A stretch of DNA of 64,000 nt from Daucus carota subsp. sativus. Lineage: Eukaryota > Streptophyta > Magnoliopsida > Apiales > Apiaceae. Below the pieces are notes generated by a model. That model did no database searches and was not told the DNA's origin. It worked only from the letters and a program-made list of their open reading frames with translations. The position numbers and the translations under genes are program-made. Location: positions 28,793,598 to 28,857,597 of the forward strand of contig NC_030385.2 of assembly GCF_001625215.2 (NCBI RefSeq), read 5' to 3'. This document shows, in pieces, positions 35,362 through 48,120 of the stretch; position 1 is the first letter of the stretch; each line of letters starts with the position of its first letter.

Positions 35362-36012
35362 GTGTACTTGTGTTCACTTCTGTTGTGTTTGGTTGGGGTG
35401 AACGGAATGGAATGAGTATAAATAAAAGAAAATAATAGAGTGTAGGAGCCTAGGAGGGAGGACTTTGAATAAAAATGAGTGCAAATTTTGTATGATAAAA
35501 TTTGGATTGAAAATAGGTATGATAAGGAATGAAGCATTCCTTCACAAAATGGAGGGTTTGAGTTCTAGTTATGGGTGATAGGAATGGAATGGTGGAAGGA
35601 ATGAAATTATTATACATTCAACAAAATTATAGTTCAAATCTCATTTCATTCCTTCCATTTTCATTCACCCCAACCAAACACAACATTCATGGAATGGAGT
35701 GAGTGGAGAATGGAATGAAATTTGTATTATAAATCGTGAGTGATTAGTGAAATTGTTTATAATTTTCATTCTTTCAATCATTCCATTTCAACTAATTTAA
35801 TTAAAAATCTAATCCACATGTTTTGAAAGGAATGATGATTCCATTTGTTCATCATCTTTTCCTATCATCTTCTTCATGAAAATTTTTAACTCACTCATAT
35901 TTAATCACTATTGCTTCATACTTTCTCCAATCTCCATAAAACTTGTTCATATAGTTTCATTCCATTCTCTTCTCATTCCATTCTCTTCTCATTCCATTCC
36001 ATGAAGTGAACA
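35362..36012. mobile_element. TIR element inserted in copy A, with a nested inverted repeat
   Basis: Copy B lacks this stretch: there TGTACTTA runs straight into GACTTGGCAACC. The outer ends read GGTTGTGTACTTGTGTTCAC and, reverse-complemented, AAGGTTGTTCACTTCATGG. A second inverted pair, TGTTGTGTTTGGTTGGGGTG (35380-35400) and its reverse complement (35667-35687), lies inside. The body is rich in GGAATGGAATG phrases. The TSD may be TTA/TTG (3 bp, PIF/Harbinger-like). Confidence 0.65.
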
Positions 36013-36433
36013 ACCTTGGACTTGGCAACCATAGGATACATTGTACAAATTTTACTAAAGTAAGACCCAGCTAAAAGTCTCTTTTGTGAGTGGAAATAGC
36101 ATTAGCGCCTAGTGACGGTTGAAACTTGACATTACGTATGTGGAGAATGACATCCACACTCTCTTAATTACATGAGGAGCTCATTGTGGAGAAATTTAGA
36201 TTGTGGAACTGAAGCATACAATCTGGACTGACTTTGGACTCCTTTCGATTGAATAGTTCTCAAAGCTACTGAACTGTGCATGGACTATATTCCAGTGTTG
36301 TGATCAAATGTGAACATTAGCCTAAGTTATTATGCATTAGCAATATCCTGTGGTATTTGTAATTAAACCCAATCAATCTCAAATCTGTAACATTCAAATT
36401 AATTATGACAGCATTCAAAAAGATACACTTGTG

Positions 36434-37619
36434 TAAATTATAGGGAAAATCAATTCACACCTCCTTGAACTATCTCTCTTTTATTGTCTAGATCCTGAAC
36501 TAAAGATTGCACATTTCAGGTTCTTAACGTTTCAAAAAATTTGCTTCGAAGTCCTTGCCGTTGAGTAGATTCTAACACCGTTATAATCATTCTGCCACGT
36601 GGCCATTTTTAAATTCTTAGAGGCTAACTTAAAAAATATACTAAATTTGCATTATGTATCAATTAAAATCAGTTTATCTATATAGTCAGAAAATATATTT
36701 CAATTATCTATATTATCTGTATGGTATATTTATAAATTTAAATTAAAATTTTAAAATGTGACGTTAAGTAGATTCTAACACCGTTATAATCATTCTGCCA
36801 CGTGGCCATTTTTAAATTCTTAGAAGCTAACTTAAAAAATATACTAAATTTGCATTATGTATCAATTAAAATCAGTTTATCTATATAGTCAGAAAATATA
36901 TTTCAATTATCTATATTATCTGTATGGTATATTTATAAATTTAAATTAAAATTTTAAAATTAAAATTTTATTTTCTAATTTTTTTTAATTTTTCAAAAAT
37001 TATTATAATATATATACATTAATATAACAATATTTAAAATTATATTAATAGATTCAAAATCTAATTATCAATAATAATGATTGAGTTTGACTTTGTTTTC
37101 CTTCACTATTTTACTATTTAATTTATATCTTGTGTTTTATTTGTACATACTTTTTTCTTTTTTCGACACCTTTAGACCTGTGAAATAAAAAGGTGTGTGT
37201 ATATATATATATTATATTTATGTTGCATAAATTTTAATTTGAAGGTTTTTTTAAAAAATAATATTTAAATAAATGTGAATAATAAACATATCGCTAGAAT
37301 TTATAAATAATAAGATACAATATATCACCTTCTAAATGATGGTCTAAACAATTTATTTTTAAAATAAATTAATAGATTTATATTAATTAGATTGTAACGT
37401 GTTGAAATTTCCTATTTTTATCTTTGTAAAAAATTCAGCTGCATAAATGAACACATGGGACAAAGACTCTGACGTTGTCAGAATCTACTTAACGGTAAGG
37501 ACTTGAAGTAAAATTTTTGAAACGTTAAGGACCCGAAATGTGGAATCTTTAGTTCAGGGACCTAGACAATAAAACCCGAATAGTTGAAGGACGTGTCAAT
37601 TGATTTTCCCTAAATTATA
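36434..37619. mobile_element. Mutator-like TIR element with 9-bp TSD
   Basis: The element is 36443-37610, flanked by TAAATTATA (36434-36442 and 37611-37619). The ends are GGGAAAATCAATT and its reverse complement, with TIR similarity of about 170 bp. The terminal GGGAAAAT is shared with the element at 11932. Inside, about 200 bp are directly duplicated (about 36562-36760 and 36763-36960). No transposase frame. Confidence 0.85.
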
Positions 37620-37631
37620 TTAATATTTCGG

Positions 37632-37823
37632 TCTTTCTAATGTGTGCCCAAGGGCACACAATAAACACTAAATTCTATAAAAATGGCTTATTTTGATTGG
37701 TGGAGTTGACGTGAATGCAGGGGGCCATTATCATTTATTGTTCATCCACCAACCAAAATGATCTATTTTTATTGGAGTTAGGGACTATTGTGTGGCTTTG
37801 GGCACACCATAGAAAATCCCTTA
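37632..37823. mobile_element. Foldback MITE
   Basis: The ends CTAATGTGTGCCCAAGGGCA and TGGCTTTGGGCACACCATAG form an imperfect inverted repeat. An inner pair is ATTTTGATTGGTGGA and CCACCAACCAAAAT. Confidence 0.6.
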
Positions 37824-37999
37824 ATATTTTACATGATTCCGGAAACGAATAATAAAATAGAAGATGAACGCAAGACTGAATCTGGAATAGAACTACATCT
37901 GCAATAAAAAACCAAGCACATGATAAGCAACAGAATTAAATTGCTCATACTTAGCACATTGCATAAAAGCAATGAGTGTTCAGATTTCTAATATCAGAG

Positions 38000-38191
38000 T
38001 TAGTACCGTTGCTCATCTTGGGGTGGTCCACCTTGATCCCTCCAGAAGCTGAAAGAACTGCAATTACATTCTATATTTATAAGAATACGTAGGTATACAG
38101 TATTCACACAAACAAGTAGCACAGCAAGGAGCCAAGGATACCAACTGAGGGTGGGATAAGTTATCTTCATTAAAAAAAATTCAAGCTGCAA
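38000..38191 (-). other. Small membrane-protein-like frame in copy A (unidentified)
   Basis: A 63-codon frame with one strongly hydrophobic segment (PWLLAVLLVCVNTVYLRIL) and a polar end (SFWRDQGGPPQDEQRY). Copy B (about 45437-45600) keeps both ends, but small indels between them shift the frame. The middle (GTATAC...TTGCAG) looks like an intron edge. So these may be exons of an unrecognised small membrane protein. I do not assign a function. Confidence 0.3.
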
Positions 38192-38900
38192 GTGCGAGGA
38201 ATATAAGTATCATCCATGAATTCATGAGAGATCATTTATTAACACTACTTGCCATAATAAGTATCATTTTAACCGATAATAATATTATAATCTAGTTATT
38301 TCAGCTAAATTATAAGATATACTTATTTATTAATAGGGCTGACACCATTTTAATCCATCTGGTGAACTAGTCATTGGGATTCACTATCTAAACATGATAC
38401 TCGATTCTAGATCTAATCTTCCACTGTCCATGAAAAGGCACAGGAGACTTCAATCTGTATGCGTCAACTTATCACACAATACAAGTGCTTAGAAAGGAGC
38501 ACTACCAAGTTTCCCAATACAAAGGCACTTACTAGTTACTTCTATGATAACCCTGGAAAAGGAGCAGTCTTGAACTCTTGACCAATACTCAGAGAGACAT
38601 TTTAAATTTGGAGAGCAAACGATTAAGTTGCTGCTCTCTCCAGTTAATACATATCACACAAAATTTAGTAACTCAATTCCTCTGCCTTATTATAGTTTTG
38701 CAGCTCGTGCCTCGTGATCCATTCTGAATGATTTTTGAAGAGTTCAATTTCAAAGGTGGTAATAAATTCATGGTGGTAATACCAAGTTTCGCGTTATACA
38801 TTATAGACTCGGTGTTTAAAAAATCCGCAAATTTTACAACCATGATTATAGTACATAATAGTACATCGTAGTAGGGAAAAAGAAAAATAAAATAGAGAAA

Positions 38901-39484
38901 CAGAACAGCTAACTGCTAAGCAGTTACTGGTGCTTAACTTCTCAGTTTCTTGATATATTGTAAATTTTACCAAAGTGATTATTACACCTCGTGCACATGA
39001 AATTTAAATAAACACACGAGAATGAATAAGACGTAGAGGGTTCGAATTTTATCAATGAACATTACGTAGAGAGTTTAAATTTTGTCAAAAAGAGTGGTAT
39101 GAGCATGTTAAAAGAAAGAAAAAAAGTACTCGAATTGCAAACAAAAGAAGGAGCCGAATCATTCTTTGGTTGCTAAAACATCAAGTATAATGAAAACAGA
39201 TAACATGATACGTGACTTGATGGATGATTATTGATTAAGAGTTTTAACTTAAAGTAATAGTATCACTACTATTAAAACTTAAAAGTAATAGTTGCGCAGC
39301 TTCTAAGCATAAGTCTTTTAAGGAATTTCATATTTGTTATATGAAAAGTGCTGAAACCCCAAAATATTCACACAAAAATGCACAAAATAGCATACATATG
39401 AATTTCCGGATGAAAATATGCCGTCATTTTGTAAGTATTTTTGTAATTTATTTGGGTTATCTAGCATCACTCTTATTATATATA
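38901..39484. other. Gap before Helitron 1
   Basis: AT-rich sequence, no gene seen. Confidence 0.4.
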
Positions 39485-41434
39485 CTAGTTGATAACCCGT
39501 GCCAAGCACGGGTTTAAATAAAAATTTAAAATTTGTTATTTATTGAAAAAATAATGTTTTTTTAATTACATTATCATATTTTCATTATAACTATTTAAAT
39601 TATTGTTTTTCAAAGATATTTAAATTATTGTTACTTAATATAAGACTTTCGATATTATTAAAATTTGATCCTACTTTAAATTTATTTCATAATAATATGG
39701 GTCCCTGTTCTATGGAGTTCACAAAATAAGAGTATTAGAGTCCAAAATTATTTAAAAATAATCTACTCATTTCAATTTTAATTTTTTTTAGTCTGCAATA
39801 TTTGTAAACATATGACAGTTTGCAGGTTATGTTCAAGTTTTTTGGTACTTTGGTATAAAGATTGAATCTTGTTTATTTTAATTCTGAAATATGATAGAAA
39901 TTTTATAGATTTGTTTCGTAAATTAAATTGTATGAGTTTTAAAAATTAAAACGAATATTTGACATATGTCTAGAGTTTCGGTTCTTTTATTATATGTTGC
40001 AATATGGACAATGACTCCAATTTTTTTGAGTTTCTATTTGTCAAGTCAGTGTTACCATCGCCTTATTCGTCTTTATCGCAACCTTCTGAAAAACACCGAA
40101 TGATAATAATTATTATTATTAAAAAATATATGACCCAAGTTTTTTGGTACTTTGGTATAAATTTATTTCGTAAATTAAAGTGTATGAGTTTTAAAAATTA
40201 AAACGAATAATTTTGTTGACATTATTATTCTATTGATAGGATATTATATTAATATCAATATGAACTCTTTATTTATTTGAACTCTGAAGCATAATAAGAG
40301 ATTTATAGAGTTGTTCAGTATATTAAATTATTTGAGTTTTAAAAAATTAAAACAAATAATTTTGTTGGTAATATATTTTTATTAGTGAGATAATTGTTAT
40401 AATACAAAATCATGTCAAATATAGAAGTTTTTAATTAGTAATAGTAATAATTTTTAATTAAAAATATTATGATGATAGCCAAATTTTGATATGAATTTTA
40501 TAAGACTGTTTCATAAGTTAAATTGTTAGCGATTTAACTGTGCGGATATGATAAATGTTATATTACAAAATCCTAAACACCATAGAAGTCTTTTTATAGT
40601 AGTGTAATAATCTTAAGCAATATTGAAATTTTTAATATAAAATCCAAATCAATATAGAAGTCTTTTCATAATTGTATAATAATAATTATAAAAGTCTAAA
40701 AATGTATAATAATAATTATAAAATCCTAACAATATGAAAATCTTTTCATAATTCTATAATGATTATTGTTATTAAATAAAAAATTTATATAACATTATCC
40801 TAATCAATATTGAAGTTTTTAATAATAAAATTCTAATCAATACAGATGTCTTTCACTATCCTAATGAATATTGAGGTCTTTAATAATAAAGTTCTATTCA
40901 ATATAGAAGTCTTTTGATAATAGTATAATAATGACTCTAAAATCCTAATTAATATGAAAGTGACCAAATTTTGGTACTTTTACCATAGAAGTCTTTTTAT
41001 AGTAGTGTAATAATCTTAAGCAATATTGAAATTTTTAATATAAAATCCAAATCAATATAGAAGTCTTTTCATAATTGTATAATAATAATTATAAAAGTCT
41101 AAAAATGTATAATAATAAGTATAAAATCCTAACAATATGAAAATCTTTTTATAATTCTATAATGATTATTGTTATTAAATAAAAAATTTATATAACATTA
41201 TCCTAATCAATATTGAAGTTTTTAATAATAAAATTCTAATCAATACAGATGTTTCACTATCCTAATGAATATTGAGGTCTTTAATAATAAAGTTCTATTC
41301 AATATAGAAGTCTTTTGATAATAGTATAATAATGACTCTAAAATCCTAATTAATATGAAAGTGACCAAATTTTGGTACTTTTGGTACCGATGTTCCACCG
41401 AAAAGTGGTTTCGCTTATTAATAAAGGGTATTGA
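39485..41434 (-). mobile_element. Helitron copy 1 (non-autonomous, 1,950 bp)
   Basis: Oriented on the minus strand. The 5' end is TCAATACCCTTTATTAATAA at 41434. The 3' end is CCCGTGCTTGGCACGGG hairpin + TTATCAA + CTAG at 39485, inserted between A and T with no TSD. These are the Helitron hallmarks (5' TC, subterminal hairpin, 3' CTRR, AT target). There is no Rep/helicase frame. About 400 bp are tandemly duplicated inside (units about 40579-40981 and 40982-41375). Its 5' end lies 61 bp upstream of the carboxypeptidase ATG. Confidence 0.92.
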
Positions 41435-41495
41435 TGGCCTATTCATATTGATTGAACTGAAATTAGTAGGCCAAGCTTTTGGTCGTACCAGCAGA

Positions 41496-43855
41496 ATGAA
41501 TTTTAAACAAGCTGTTTTCCTTGTAATAGCAATTTCATACTGTTTTTCAGCATCACATGAACACAGAACTCCAAGGCTTTCTCTGCTGCGAGGAGGCTTA
41601 AGAAAAAGATTTATAAACAAACCAACAACAATTTCCGGAAGCTTCACAGAATATTTTTATGATCAAACACTAGATCATTTCAACTACAATCCCCAAAGTT
41701 ATACTACCTTCAAACAGAAGTATTTCATGGATTTTACACATTGGGACGGTCCACAAACAAATGCGCCCATATTTGCCTTCCTGGGAGCCGAGGCAGCACT
41801 CGGTCCTGACCCAAGGATTGGTTTTATGACGGAAAAGGCACCTCTTTTCGGAGCACTTCAAGTTTATATCGAGGTATGTACAGCAAATAAGCAAGCATTA
41901 GTTTGAAAATGTAATAATTATATTTCTTGTGGAATAAAATATTTTAAAACTGACGTTTGTTTGATCATTAGCATCGATATTATGGTGAATCCAATCCGTT
42001 GGGATCAATAAAAAAGTCTCTGGAAAATACTACAATTCGTGGTTATTTTAACTCAGCTCAAGCCTTGGCAGATTACGCTGAACTCTTGGTTTACCTCAAA
42101 AACAATTTATCGGCTCATAATTCCCCGATCATTGTTGTTGGTGCATCATATGGAGGCGGTAAGTGACTTAGATACATGTCTTCGCATGGTTTCTTTTCTT
42201 TTCCTGTGTAAATTCTTAATTAATTATTATTAATTTAACTTCATGGAATGCTAGAGCTCGCTGCATGGTTTAGGCTAAAATATCCCCACATAGCGTATGG
42301 TGCACTGGCCTCATCGGCTCCCATTCTTTACTTTGACGACATTACCCCACAAGATGCTTATTATTCTACCGTTTCAAAAGATTTCAGGGTAATCCTTTAC
42401 TCAATTTGAACCATTGATGATCATCAAAAAGTTTCTGTTAAACAAATTATTAGCGGAAACCAACATCCATGAGTTGTGGTATATGCAGGATGTGAGTGAA
42501 AGCTGTTACAAAATGATACAAAATTCATGGTCAGAAATTGATAAAATAGCTTCAGAACCCCATGGCCTTGCACTCCTCAGCAACAAATTCAATACTTGCA
42601 GGTAACTAGGAACAATTACTTTTAAAAATAAATAAATAACAACAATTCATTCTATTTTATCAGACGAGCAATCAAGTTTGTATCATCTTACAACGGACAG
42701 AAAACACCAAATAAATAATAACGTGTATTTGTCTAGGCAGCTGAAAGATTCTGATGAACTGAAAGACGACTTAAGCTATTGGTATGCTGCTGCAGCTCAA
42801 TATGACGCTCCACCAACATATCCAGTAAGCCAAGTGTGCGGAGGCATTGATGGAGCACCAAACGGGACAGACATACTCGGACGCATATTTATTGGTATCT
42901 CTGCAATTTGGGAGGATAAAAAATGCCATAACTTAATACAAGATACTGTAGATGAAACATCCCAAGGGTGGCATTGGCAAGTAAGTTAATCCTTCCATGT
43001 CATGTTCATTCAAATTCATTAAAATACATCATAAAAATTATGAATTAGTCGAGATCACATTGATGTACATATGCATTGGCTATAAATCACACATTCTACT
43101 TGTATAGTCTTGCAGTGAGATTGTGATTCCCTTTGCCTATGGCGACAATACCATGTTCCCACAATCAAATTTCAGTCTAAGTGATTACTTAGAAAATTGC
43201 AGACATAGTTTTGGCGTAGAGCCTCGGCCTCACTGGATAACCACATATTATGGAGGCCAGGTAATGTATGCAACACAAAATATGTATTAGATTTCATGTT
43301 ATTACATCTATGTTTAGTTAATCCTATCTGTAAACTCATGTAGGAAATTAAATTAGTACTCGAGAAGTTTGCGAGCAACATCATTTTTTCCAATGGCTTA
43401 CGAGATCCTTACAGCAGGGGCGGGTATGTAAGCGATATAAAATCATTTGCTTTAGATGGCTTCATCATAGTCATAATGCGAACGTGTGTGGGCCTAATTT
43501 GTTGCATTTTGTACTTCTAACTGCAGGGTATTGCAAAACATATCTCATAGTTTAGTTGCCGTTGTCACAGCTGATGGTATGTTAACTATATCGTTTCTAA
43601 TTCAGTCTTTTTTCTTAACATACCTGAAATATTTATGGATTCTGAGATGTTAACAAACTGACTGTGGCATCAAATATTGATAAAATTCGACCATTGTCGA
43701 TGTGATCAGGTTCACACTGCTTAGACATTGTTTCAACCCGACCAGATGATCCTGAATGGCTGCTGAATCAACGAAAGACGGTGGTTCGCATTATTAAAGG
43801 ATGGATCAATGAATATTATGCCACTCTCAACGCTACCCACAAAGTAACATTATGA
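41496..43855 (+). CDS. Lysosomal-type Pro-X carboxypeptidase (serine peptidase family S28)
   Basis: Nine exons: 41496-41873, 41972-42158, 42255-42388, 42489-42601, 42737-42980, 43108-43260, 43344-43423, 43527-43576, 43710-43855. They sum to 1,485 nt, 494 aa, the normal family length. S28 enzymes remove a C-terminal residue that follows proline, usually in the vacuole/lysosome or apoplast. A signal peptide (residues 1-20, hydrophobic [15 protein letters not shown]) is present. The catalytic triad is Ser185 in GASYGG, Asp424 in NGLRDPYS and His449 in DGSHCLD. Family blocks include [12 protein letters not shown]-like [25 protein letters not shown] and WWYQ-type WHWQSCSE. N-glycosylation sequons (NTT, NGT, NFS, NIS, NAT) fit a secreted enzyme. 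The frame stays open 47 codons upstream into the Helitron, but the ATG chosen gives the signal peptide. All triad residues are intact, so it is probably functional. Confidence 0.92.
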
Positions 43856-44157
43856 TTTAGCTAGTACTAATTTTTTCCATTGTAAAAGTTATGTTTGTCT
43901 AGAAATAAAATCCTATGATTTAATGAATACTGTAATACAAGCCACTCCACGATTCTTCCTGCATATTATTGTCATCTGCAACTTATTTTTGCATAAAAAA
44001 TCATTCTTATTAATTGTTCTCTTTAACTCGGAATCTTTTATATTTGATCCAATAGCTATGGCGGGTCACTTGGTTGGGTTGACTCAAAGTCTAGGTAATG
44101 TGAAACTCATCAAATTCAACACAAACAGCCATTTGGCCTAAATTTTATTGTTCATAA

Positions 44158-47100
44158 TTGCATTATATAAGAAATTAGTTTTATTCAATAGATTTTGATA
44201 GGGGATACTGGTCCAGAGCAGCATATTTTAGAGATTCATGATACCCAGACGAATTTCAATCTCCATACCTGGCTCAATTAACTAACAATCCCAAGTTTTT
44301 CCAGTTAATCCTCGCTCAAACGATCAAGTGCAGAAAGTCTCCAGCTAGCTTACAAGCAGAGTTTTTGGAAACACATCATGTCATAAATGAAGTTGCAAAA
44401 GTCTGTTACAGTGTTGCGAGACCTTAAAATTTTTGCGATGTTGTCAATCATGTCACGTTCAACTATCTCAACAAGGCAGACAAGAGAAGAAGCCTCATGT
44501 GCTTGCCCAAACTAATTCAAACCAATCTAGGTGCATTACAAAGTTTTCTTGGAATTCCAGTAAGCGACCTGACACTATAATGAGAATCGACTCATCTAAA
44601 GTTTTAAGATTGTTAGAAAAAGGCCACGAATGGATCTTATCCTATATTTCAACAAAAACGGATGGAAACCTCTGCCGAATTTCTAAGACCTTTGCTCCCA
44701 ACTTTACTGAGGTTACTGCAGCAACTGACATACGATTAAGTATTAAACTCGTCATCAGGTCATGTTAATGTACTTAGACTTGGCAACCATGGATACATTG
44801 TACAAATTTCACTAAAGTAAACCCCAGCTAAAAGTCTCTTTTGTGAGTGGAAATAGCATTAGCGCCTGGTGACGGTTGAAACTTGACATTACGTATGTGG
44901 AGAATGGCATCCACACTCTCTTAATTACATGAGGAGCTCATTGTGGAGAAATTTAGTTTGTGGAATTGAAACATTAGCATAGAATCTGGACTAACTTTGG
45001 ACTCCTTTAGATTCACTAGTTCTGAGAGATACTGAACTGTGCACAGGCTATATTGTCAAGAGACCGATCACATTTTCATTAACCTTCATCATCATGTAAA
45101 GATTGTCAAGATACATCAAGTAGAGATCACATCCACTAGCTTTGTCCGATCTTCGTGTATTGTGGTACTACAACTTTTCCCTTCTCGTCGTGTGATTTCA
45201 TGCCGCGAGCAGAGTCACAGACTAGCCTAGCCAAGGTTTAAAATATTACATTGGGGATTTGAGTAGGACTTATTTCTAAAGGGAGTTATTTCTAAATAAA
45301 TAGTACATTATCTCATAGGAACCAATCTTCTAGCACAAACTTGCAAAAATAGTTGGGTTCTGTCCATAAATTGCTCAAATTTAGCACACTGCATAATGCA
45401 ATGAGTGTTCAGATTTCTAATATCAGAGTTAGTACCGTTGCTCATCTTCGGGTGGTCCACCTTGATCCCTCCAGAAGCTGAAAGAACTGCAATTTACATT
45501 CTATATTTAGAATACGTAGGTATACAATATTCACACAAACAAGTAGCACAGCAAGGAGCCAAGGATACCAACTGAGGGTGAAATAAGTTATCTTCATTTA
45601 ATAAATTTCAAGCAGCAAGTGCAAGAAATATAAGTATCATCCATGAATTTATAAGAGATCATTTATTAACACTACTTGCTATAATAACTTGATATCATTG
45701 ATATTATATTACATATCATATTTACTGATAATATTATTAGAATCTAGTTATTTCAGCTAAATTATAAGACATCAATACCCTTTATTAATAAGCGAAACCA
45801 CTTTTCGGTGGAACATCGGTACCAAAAGTACCAAAATTTGGTCACTTTCATATTAATTAGGATTTTAGAGTCATTATTATACTATTATCAAAAGACTTCT
45901 ATATTGAATAGAACTTTATTATTAAAGACCTCAATATTCATTAGGATAGTGAAACATCTGTATTGATTAGAATTTTATTATTAAAAACTTCAATATTGAT
46001 TAGGATAATGTTATATAAATTTTTTATTTAATAACAATAATCATTATAGAATTATAAAAAGATTTTCATATTGTTAGGATTTTATACTTATTATTATACA
46101 TTTTTAGACTTTTATAATTATTATTATACAATTATGAAAAGACTTCTATATTGATTTGGATTTTATATTAAAAATTTCAATATTGCTTAAGATTATTACA
46201 CTACTATAAAAAGACTTCTATGGTAAAAGTACCAAAATTTGGTCACTTTCATATTAATTAGGATTTTAGAGTCATTATTATACTATTATCAAAAGACTTC
46301 TATATTGAATAGAACTTTATTATTAAAGACCTCAATATTCATTAGGATAGTGAAAGACATCTGTATTGATTAGAATTTTATTATTAAAAACTTCAATATT
46401 GATTAGGATAATGTTATATAAATTTTTTATTTAATAACAATAATCATTATAGAATTATGAAAAGATTTTCATATTGTTAGGATTTTATAATTATTATTAT
46501 ACATTTTTAGACTTTTATAATTATTATTATACAATTATGAAAAGACTTCTATATTGATTTGGATTTTATATTAAAAATTTCAATATTGCTTAAGATTATT
46601 ACACTACTATAAAAAGACTTCTATGGTGTTTAGGATTTTGTAATATAACATTTATCATATCCGCACAGTTAAATCGCTAACAATTTAACTTATGAAACAG
46701 TCTTATAAAATTCATATCAAAATTTGGCTATCATCATAATATTTTTAATTAAAAATTATTACTATTACTAATTAAAAACTTCTATATTTGACATGATTTT
46801 GTATTATAACAATTATCTCACTAATAAAAATATATTACCAACAAAATTATTTGTTTTAATTTTTTAAAACTCAAATAATTTAATATACTGAACAACTCTA
46901 TAAATCTCTTATTATGCTTCAGAGTTCAAATAAATAAAGAGTTCATATTGATATTAATATAATATCCTATCAATAGAATAATAATGTCAACAAAATTATT
47001 CGTTTTAATTTTTAAAACTCATACACTTTAATTTACGAAATAAATTTATACCAAAGTACCAAAAAACTTGGGTCATATATTTTTTAATAATAATAATTAT

Positions 47101-48120
47101 TATCATTCGGTGTTTTTCAGAAGGTTGCGATAAAGACGAATAAGGCGATGGTAACACTGACTTGACAAATAGAAACTCAAAAAAATTGGAGTCATTGTCC
47201 ATATTGCAACATATAATAAAAGAACCGAAACTCTAGACATATGTCAAATATTCGTTTTAATTTTTAAAACTCATACAATTTAATTTACGAAACAAATCTA
47301 TAAAATTTCTATCATATTTCAGAATTAAAATAAACAAGATTCAATCTTTATACCAAAGTACCAAAAAACTTGAACATAACCTGCAAACTGTCATATGTTT
47401 ACAAATATTGCAGACTAAAAAAAATTAAAATTGAAACGAGTAGATTATTTTTAAATAATTTTGGACTCTAATACTCTTATTTTGTGAACTCCATAGAACA
47501 GGGACCCATATTATTATGAAATAAATTTAAAGTAGGATCAAATTTTAATAATATCGAAAGTCTTATATTAAGTAACAATAATTTAAATATCTTTGAAAAA
47601 CAATAATTTAAATAGTTATAATGAAAATATGATAATGTAATTAAAAAAACATTATTTTTTCAATAAATAACAAATTTTAAATTTTTATTTAAACCCGTGC
47701 TTGGCACGGGTTATCAACTAGTATTTATTAATAGGGATGACAACATTTTACTCCATCTGGTGAACTAGTCATTGGGATTCACTATCTAAACATGATACTC
47801 CATTTTAGATCTAATCTTCCCCTGTCCATGAAAAGGCACAGGACTTTAATCTGTATGTGTCAACTTATCACACAATACAAGTGCTTAGAAAGGAGCACTA
47901 CCAAGTTCCCCAATACAAAGCTTTCATTCCTATAGAAGCACTTACTAGTTACTTCTATGATAACCCTGGAAAAGGAGCAGTCTTGAACTCTTGACCAATA
48001 CTCAGAGAGACATTTTAAATTAAGAGGGCAAACGATCAAGTTGCTGCTCTCTCCAGTTAATACATATCACACAAAGTTTATTAACTCAATGGCTCTGCCT
48101 TATTCTTCAAACTTCACAGC
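44158..48120. repeat. Segmental duplication, copy B
   Basis: Starts about 300 bp after the carboxypeptidase stop. 44158-45040, about 45362-45771 and 47722-48110 match copy A (34679-38900) in order. The part between 45040 and 45360 has no clear match. It is interrupted by Helitron copy 2, which copy A lacks. Short open frames here (44433-44768, 45039-45230) are not conserved between copies, so I do not call genes. Confidence 0.85.
45772..47721 (+). mobile_element. Helitron copy 2 (1,950 bp)
   Basis: 5' TCAATACCC at 45772, and 3' hairpin CCCGTGCTTGGCACGGG plus TTATCAACTAG ending at 47721, between A (45771) and T (47722). The paralogous site in copy A (about 38325-38345) is unoccupied, which confirms the borders. 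Same internal structure as copies 1 and 3. Confidence 0.93.

Larger units (their letters stand above)
34679..38900. repeat. Segmental duplication, copy A
   Basis: 34679-35360, 36013-36300 and about 37925-38780 match copy B (44158-48120) at high identity by eye, in the same order and orientation. Shared phrases include GATTTTGATAGGGGATACT, GCTTACAAGCAGAGTTTTTG and AGTTAGTACCGTTGCTCATC. Copy A is broken by a TIR element (about 35362-36012), a MULE (36443-37610) and a MITE (37632-37823), none of which are in copy B. I do not recognise an intact gene in it. Confidence 0.85.

Noticed and set aside
40004..40201. 65-codon open frame, also at 47202-47005 and 60140-59943
   Set aside because: It is identical in the three Helitron copies only because the copies are identical. 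It is low-complexity with a run of Ile codons and has no family resemblance.
44433..44768. Open frames in duplication arm B (and 35019-35276 in arm A)
   Set aside because: The two arms do not keep the same frame, so there is no sign of coding selection. The opposite strand also has stops throughout.
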